Source of the DNA: Glaciecola sp047250385
GTDB taxonomy: Bacteria > Pseudomonadota > Gammaproteobacteria > Enterobacterales > Alteromonadaceae
Assembly: GCF_047250385.1 (NCBI RefSeq)
Contig: NZ_JBLBVM010000042.1
Location: forward strand, 1-64,000
DNA: 64,000 nt
Direction: 5' to 3'
Shown here piece after piece: positions 60,871 through 64,000 of the stretch (within the stretch, counting starts at the first letter, position 1; every line of letters starts with the position of its first letter). Made by a program: the position numbers and the translations under genes. Below the pieces are notes generated by a model. It did no database searches, had not been told where the DNA came from, and worked only from the letters and a program-made list of their open reading frames with translations.

Positions 60871-63354
60871 TTATTCTGAAGTTGCTGCGCTAGACTGCTC
60901 ATCCGGCTTTGTTTCAGACGTATTATTCTGAACATATTTATCGAGCCAAGTATATTGCTCCCATAGTAGATGTAAAAGCGACTCGCGCGCACGATAACCG
61001 TGCTGTTCGTGAGGCAACATAACTAATCTCGCGTTAGCTCCAAGTCCTTTAAGTGCGGCAAACATTCGCTCGGACTGCATTGGGAATGTACCTGAATTTG
61101 GATCATCACTACCGTGGATCATTAGCATAGGCTCATCGATTTTTTCAGCATGGAAAAACGGCGACATATTCGCATACACATCTTGTCCCTCCCAAAAACT
61201 GCGCTCCTCACCTTGAAAACCAAAAGGTGTCAGCGTGCGATTATAAGCGCCACTTCTCGCAATTCCTGCCTTGAACAAATCACTATGCGCCAGCAAATTA
61301 GCCACCATAAACGCACCGTAAGAGTGGCCAGCTATCGCGATTCGATCTTTATCTGCTATGCCACGTTCAACGAGCACATCAACCGCCGCCTGAGCGCTAG
61401 ACACAAGCTGCTCTCTAAATGAGTCGTTAGGTAAGCTCTCTCCACTACCAATAATAGGCATTTTCGGATCGTCAAATACCGCAAAACCTTGGGCTAAATG
61501 CGGCATTGGTCCCCAATAACTTACACGCACAAACTCAAAGGGCGACTCTGTTACCTGACTGGCTACAGCCGCATCTTTATATTCAAGAGGATATGCCCAC
61601 ATTAATACGGGCAACGGCCCTTGTGATTTGTCATAACCAGGGGGTAAGTAAAGCGTTCCAGATAGTTCAACTCCATCCGCACGGGTATAGTTTATTTTTT
61701 CTTTTTCTATTCCTACAAACGCTGGCGAAGGGTGAGGAAATTGAGTGAACTGCTCAATCTCACCAGACGCGATATCACGAATGAAAAAATTAGGTTGCTG
61801 AGTTTGTGACTCTCTTATAGTTAGCACTTTACTCGCCATATCATTTAAGGGCTGAATCACTCTTTCATAGTACGGTGCTTCCGATTCCCATAGACGCGTC
61901 TTTTCTTGTTTATTGAAGTCGTATTCATCCATAAACGGTATATTGCCCTTAGGCGATGCTCCGCGCCCAGTTAACAATACTTTACCGTCGACCTCTTTAA
62001 TCACATCTACGCCAAACTCGTTAGTGTGGTAGACAAAGTCACCCGGATCTTTGTAGCGGTCGTTGTAGGAGCGTTCCTGAAACAGCACTTTATCTTGCTC
62101 TGGCTGACTTGGGTTGAACTTCCAAGAGCGTAGTTTACGATCGCTGAATCGCCAGTCACTTACCATGGCAAAATCATCATCACCCCATTCAATCCCTGCA
62201 AAACGACGCTCAATTTTCATCATCAATTTTGGTTCTGCATTGAAGGGTGCTTGCAATGAGTAAAGCGCGTCATGAAATTCGACATCTGCTTCCATTGTCC
62301 CACCGTCTTGAGCTTCAGCCCATACTAAGGTTGCGCCTTTATCTGAGCGCCATCCAATACTCCGACGACCTTCTTGAGTTGAGTCGAAACCCTTTGGAAT
62401 ACTCTCACCAGAAGGCTGATCCGCAATGGTTTTAACGAGCTTACCTTCAGGTGTCCACACTTGTGTTAACAGTGGAAAGCGGCTCGCAGGCACTAAATAA
62501 GAGTAAGGTTTCTTGTACTGAGCGACGAGTAAATATTTGTCATTTGGAGAATATTGATACCCTCTGATTATGCCAGGTTTGCCTAACTTAGTTATCTCAC
62601 CATTTAAACTGATGTCGGCTAGTTGTGAAGTCGTCAAAAACGTAAAAAGCGCTTCATCATACGGCGTTTTAAGTAAATTAGAATATGTACGTACCGCTGC
62701 TTTTTTGCCATCACTAGTTTGTATAATAGGCTGTGGTTTAGCTTGTGTCTGGCTAGGCTTATCCTCTGGTTTGGCTATTGCTAAACGAGTAATGAAACCG
62801 CTAGAGTCTTTTTTCCAAGTATAACGAGCACCGCCAAGCGACGCGTTGATAGCTGCCGAGCTTACTTGCATCACCTGCTTTTTTTGTAGATCGTAGCGCC
62901 ACAGTGTTAGCTTATCCGGCGTTTCCAATATAAATGCGAGATGCTTTGCATTTGGTGAAAACGAAACGCTCATTATTTTACCTTCAGGTAAACCCTCGAT
63001 ATCTATTTTGGTGTCACCGTCCATAGATCTTAGTTCTATACCGGTATAGCCCGTGCTTCTTGCGGGCGAAAAGTTAGCAGGATTGATTCTAAGCCCGGCG
63101 AGTGTTTCTTCCTCCTGAGCAAGCTCAATGATCGACTGAGCGCCTGGACGTTTTAAGAAGGCTATCCATTTGCGATCATCAGATAAAGTTGCGCCAGGCT
63201 GCCGAGGAGCATCCACTAAATCAGCCATCATTTTAGGTGGTGTTTGATATTCCGTTGCGTAGGCAAGTGGGCTGAGTGCACTACTCAGGAGTAGAGCCCC
63301 AAAAGTAATAACAGACGTCGCTTTAAAGATAAGCGTTGAGGATTTTACGGACAT
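60871..63354 (-). CDS. S9 family prolyl oligopeptidase, exported
   Basis: This 827-residue protein has a signal peptide (about 1-33). A long beta-propeller-like region with SPNAKHLAFI and SPNDKYLLVAQ repeats follows, then a C-terminal alpha/beta hydrolase. The catalytic motifs are the nucleophile Ser in IAGHSYGAFMV, the Asp in HGSDDPNSGT and the His in PHEQHGYRARE. Layout and length resemble the S9D glutamyl-endopeptidase-like group common in marine bacteria. The ATG has the site GGAAG. It ends in a terminator. Confidence 0.92.
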   Translation of the reverse strand: MSVKSSTLIFKATSVITFGALLLSSALSPLAYATEYQTPPKMMADLVDAPRQPGATLSDDRKWIAFLKRPGAQSIIELAQEEETLAGLRINPANFSPARSTGYTGIELRSMDGDTKIDIEGLPEGKIMSVSFSPNAKHLAFILETPDKLTLWRYDLQKKQVMQVSSAAINASLGGARYTWKKDSSGFITRLAIAKPEDKPSQTQAKPQPIIQTSDGKKAAVRTYSNLLKTPYDEALFTFLTTSQLADISLNGEITKLGKPGIIRGYQYSPNDKYLLVAQYKKPYSYLVPASRFPLLTQVWTPEGKLVKTIADQPSGESIPKGFDSTQEGRRSIGWRSDKGATLVWAEAQDGGTMEADVEFHDALYSLQAPFNAEPKLMMKIERRFAGIEWGDDDFAMVSDWRFSDRKLRSWKFNPSQPEQDKVLFQERSYNDRYKDPGDFVYHTNEFGVDVIKEVDGKVLLTGRGASPKGNIPFMDEYDFNKQEKTRLWESEAPYYERVIQPLNDMASKVLTIRESQTQQPNFFIRDIASGEIEQFTQFPHPSPAFVGIEKEKINYTRADGVELSGTLYLPPGYDKSQGPLPVLMWAYPLEYKDAAVASQVTESPFEFVRVSYWGPMPHLAQGFAVFDDPKMPIIGSGESLPNDSFREQLVSSAQAAVDVLVERGIADKDRIAIAGHSYGAFMVANLLAHSDLFKAGIARSGAYNRTLTPFGFQGEERSFWEGQDVYANMSPFFHAEKIDEPMLMIHGSDDPNSGTFPMQSERMFAALKGLGANARLVMLPHEQHGYRARESLLHLLWEQYTWLDKYVQNNTSETKPDEQSSAATSE

Positions 63355-63651
63355 GCAGACTTCCTTTTCAGTTATTTAACTAAACAAAGTAATATTGCGA
63401 AAGCGAATTTTCTAGCCCAATACTTTAAGGTAAATGCACAGATTACACAATGCGGTTTAATTGAACTGCTTGATGCCAATGCTAAATGTCTTTCTCACTT
63501 CATAAACAAGCACAGTCCAAGTAAAGAAGGGGCTAAACTGGAGAGATAAGGATAACCAACTGTACCTTTTTTATGGTTAAAATAAATACCTCAAAGTCAC
63601 TCAACCTTTGTCTTAACCTGTCAATTTTGATAGTTTCACTTAAGTCCAACA

Positions 63652-64000
63652 ATGTTTGCCTTTAAGAAGCCCTCTTGCATGAGTTCAGTTACGTTAATCC
63701 AACCACAAATCAAAGAACAAATCGAAGCGTGGTATCAGATCTACCAAAAACTACCTGAGTCTCAGAAAGCAGTTCTGATGATACTGGCTGTAATATATAA
63801 ACCAATTGGTATTAAAAGGTTGGAGCAAGTTGTTAGCATTTTGAGAGAGCGAGAGTTCTTGCCAAAATCAGCCAAAGACTACCAATTAAACGCCGAAGAA
63901 AGGAATAAGCTAAGTAAGCAGTCACTATTGATAGTCACTAGAGAGGGATTGCAATTAAACAAAGCGCTCGCCAATCGACTGATTGCAGATATTGGTAGTT
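63652..64000 (+). CDS. Partial gene at the right edge, unknown product
   Basis: An open frame runs from ATG 63652 (or 63679) to the window end with no stop, giving at least 116 residues. The first part is helical (IKEQIEAWYQIYQKLPESQKAVLMILAV, shown in two overlapping halves in the sequence). It has a KPIGIKRLEQVV segment that looks like a winged-helix or HTH module. I do not recognise the family, and the rest lies outside. Confidence 0.6.
   Translation, partial: MFAFKKPSCMSSVTLIQPQIKEQIEAWYQIYQKLPESQKAVLMILAVIYKPIGIKRLEQVVSILREREFLPKSAKDYQLNAEERNKLSKQSLLIVTREGLQLNKALANRLIADIGS

Overview
The window looks like the chromosome of a marine gammaproteobacterium of the Alteromonadales/Kangiella type. 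The evidence is a moderately AT-rich base composition, gammaproteobacterial NarL, NsrR and GlmS/GlmU homologues, several large secreted peptidases (a tricorn-like S41, an S9 and an S10 enzyme), and many c-di-GMP-type signalling proteins. I cannot name the genus from sequence alone. No rRNA, tRNA, CRISPR array, prophage or intact insertion sequence was seen.

Layout. (1) 0.2-6.2 kb: a TonB-domain periplasmic protein, a tandem 41-bp hairpin repeat, and the amino-sugar genes glmS, a DeoR-type regulator and glmU. (2) 6.3-15.9 kb: a CACHE-type membrane sensor with a dead GGDEF domain, an alkylation-repair cluster (Ada/AlkA fusion, Ogt, EamA transporter), a serine hydrolase, speA, and a receiver/degenerate-GGDEF protein. 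(3) 15.9-22.3 kb: a first nitrate block with a PP2C phosphatase-kinase fusion, two NarK/NasA-family transporters and NnrS, ending in a 50-codon remnant of a peroxiredoxin gene with its terminator. (4) 22.3-27.3 kb: a PH-domain membrane protein, a tricorn-like protease and an exported lysozyme-like protein. (5) 27.3-35.2 kb: molybdenum cofactor genes moeB, moaA (behind a candidate Moco riboswitch), mobA, moaB, moaD, moaE and moeA, with narL in the moeA operon. A porin gene sits inside the block. moaC is absent. (6) 35.5-53.4 kb: NarK, a 0.4-kb element with terminal inverted repeats, a SulP transporter, anaerobic ribonucleotide reductase nrdG-nrdD, the NO-damage repair gene ytfE, nsrR, narX, narGHJI, a parvulin and a small protein ending in CGSCGGCL. 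(7) 53.4-64 kb: a PAS-GGDEF-EAL protein with a broken or unconventional 5' end, a membrane protein, a hotdog protein, an S10 carboxypeptidase, a degenerate HD-GYP protein, an S9 peptidase and a partial gene at the edge.

Regions 3, 5 and 6 read as one anaerobic nitrate-respiration island. Transporters import nitrate and export nitrite. NarGHI reduces nitrate at the inner membrane. NarJ, the parvulin and the Mo-cofactor genes build the enzyme. NarX/NarL sense nitrate. NsrR, YtfE and NnrS deal with nitric oxide by-products. NrdDG supplies deoxynucleotides without oxygen. Candidate NarL 7-2-7 sites lie upstream of both transporter blocks and narG. FNR-like sites lie before nrdG and between narX and narG. 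A NrdR box pair precedes nrdG, and NsrR-like palindromes precede ytfE and nsrR. No nitrite reductase (nir) or NO reductase (nor) gene is present, so the window itself supports only nitrate to nitrite.
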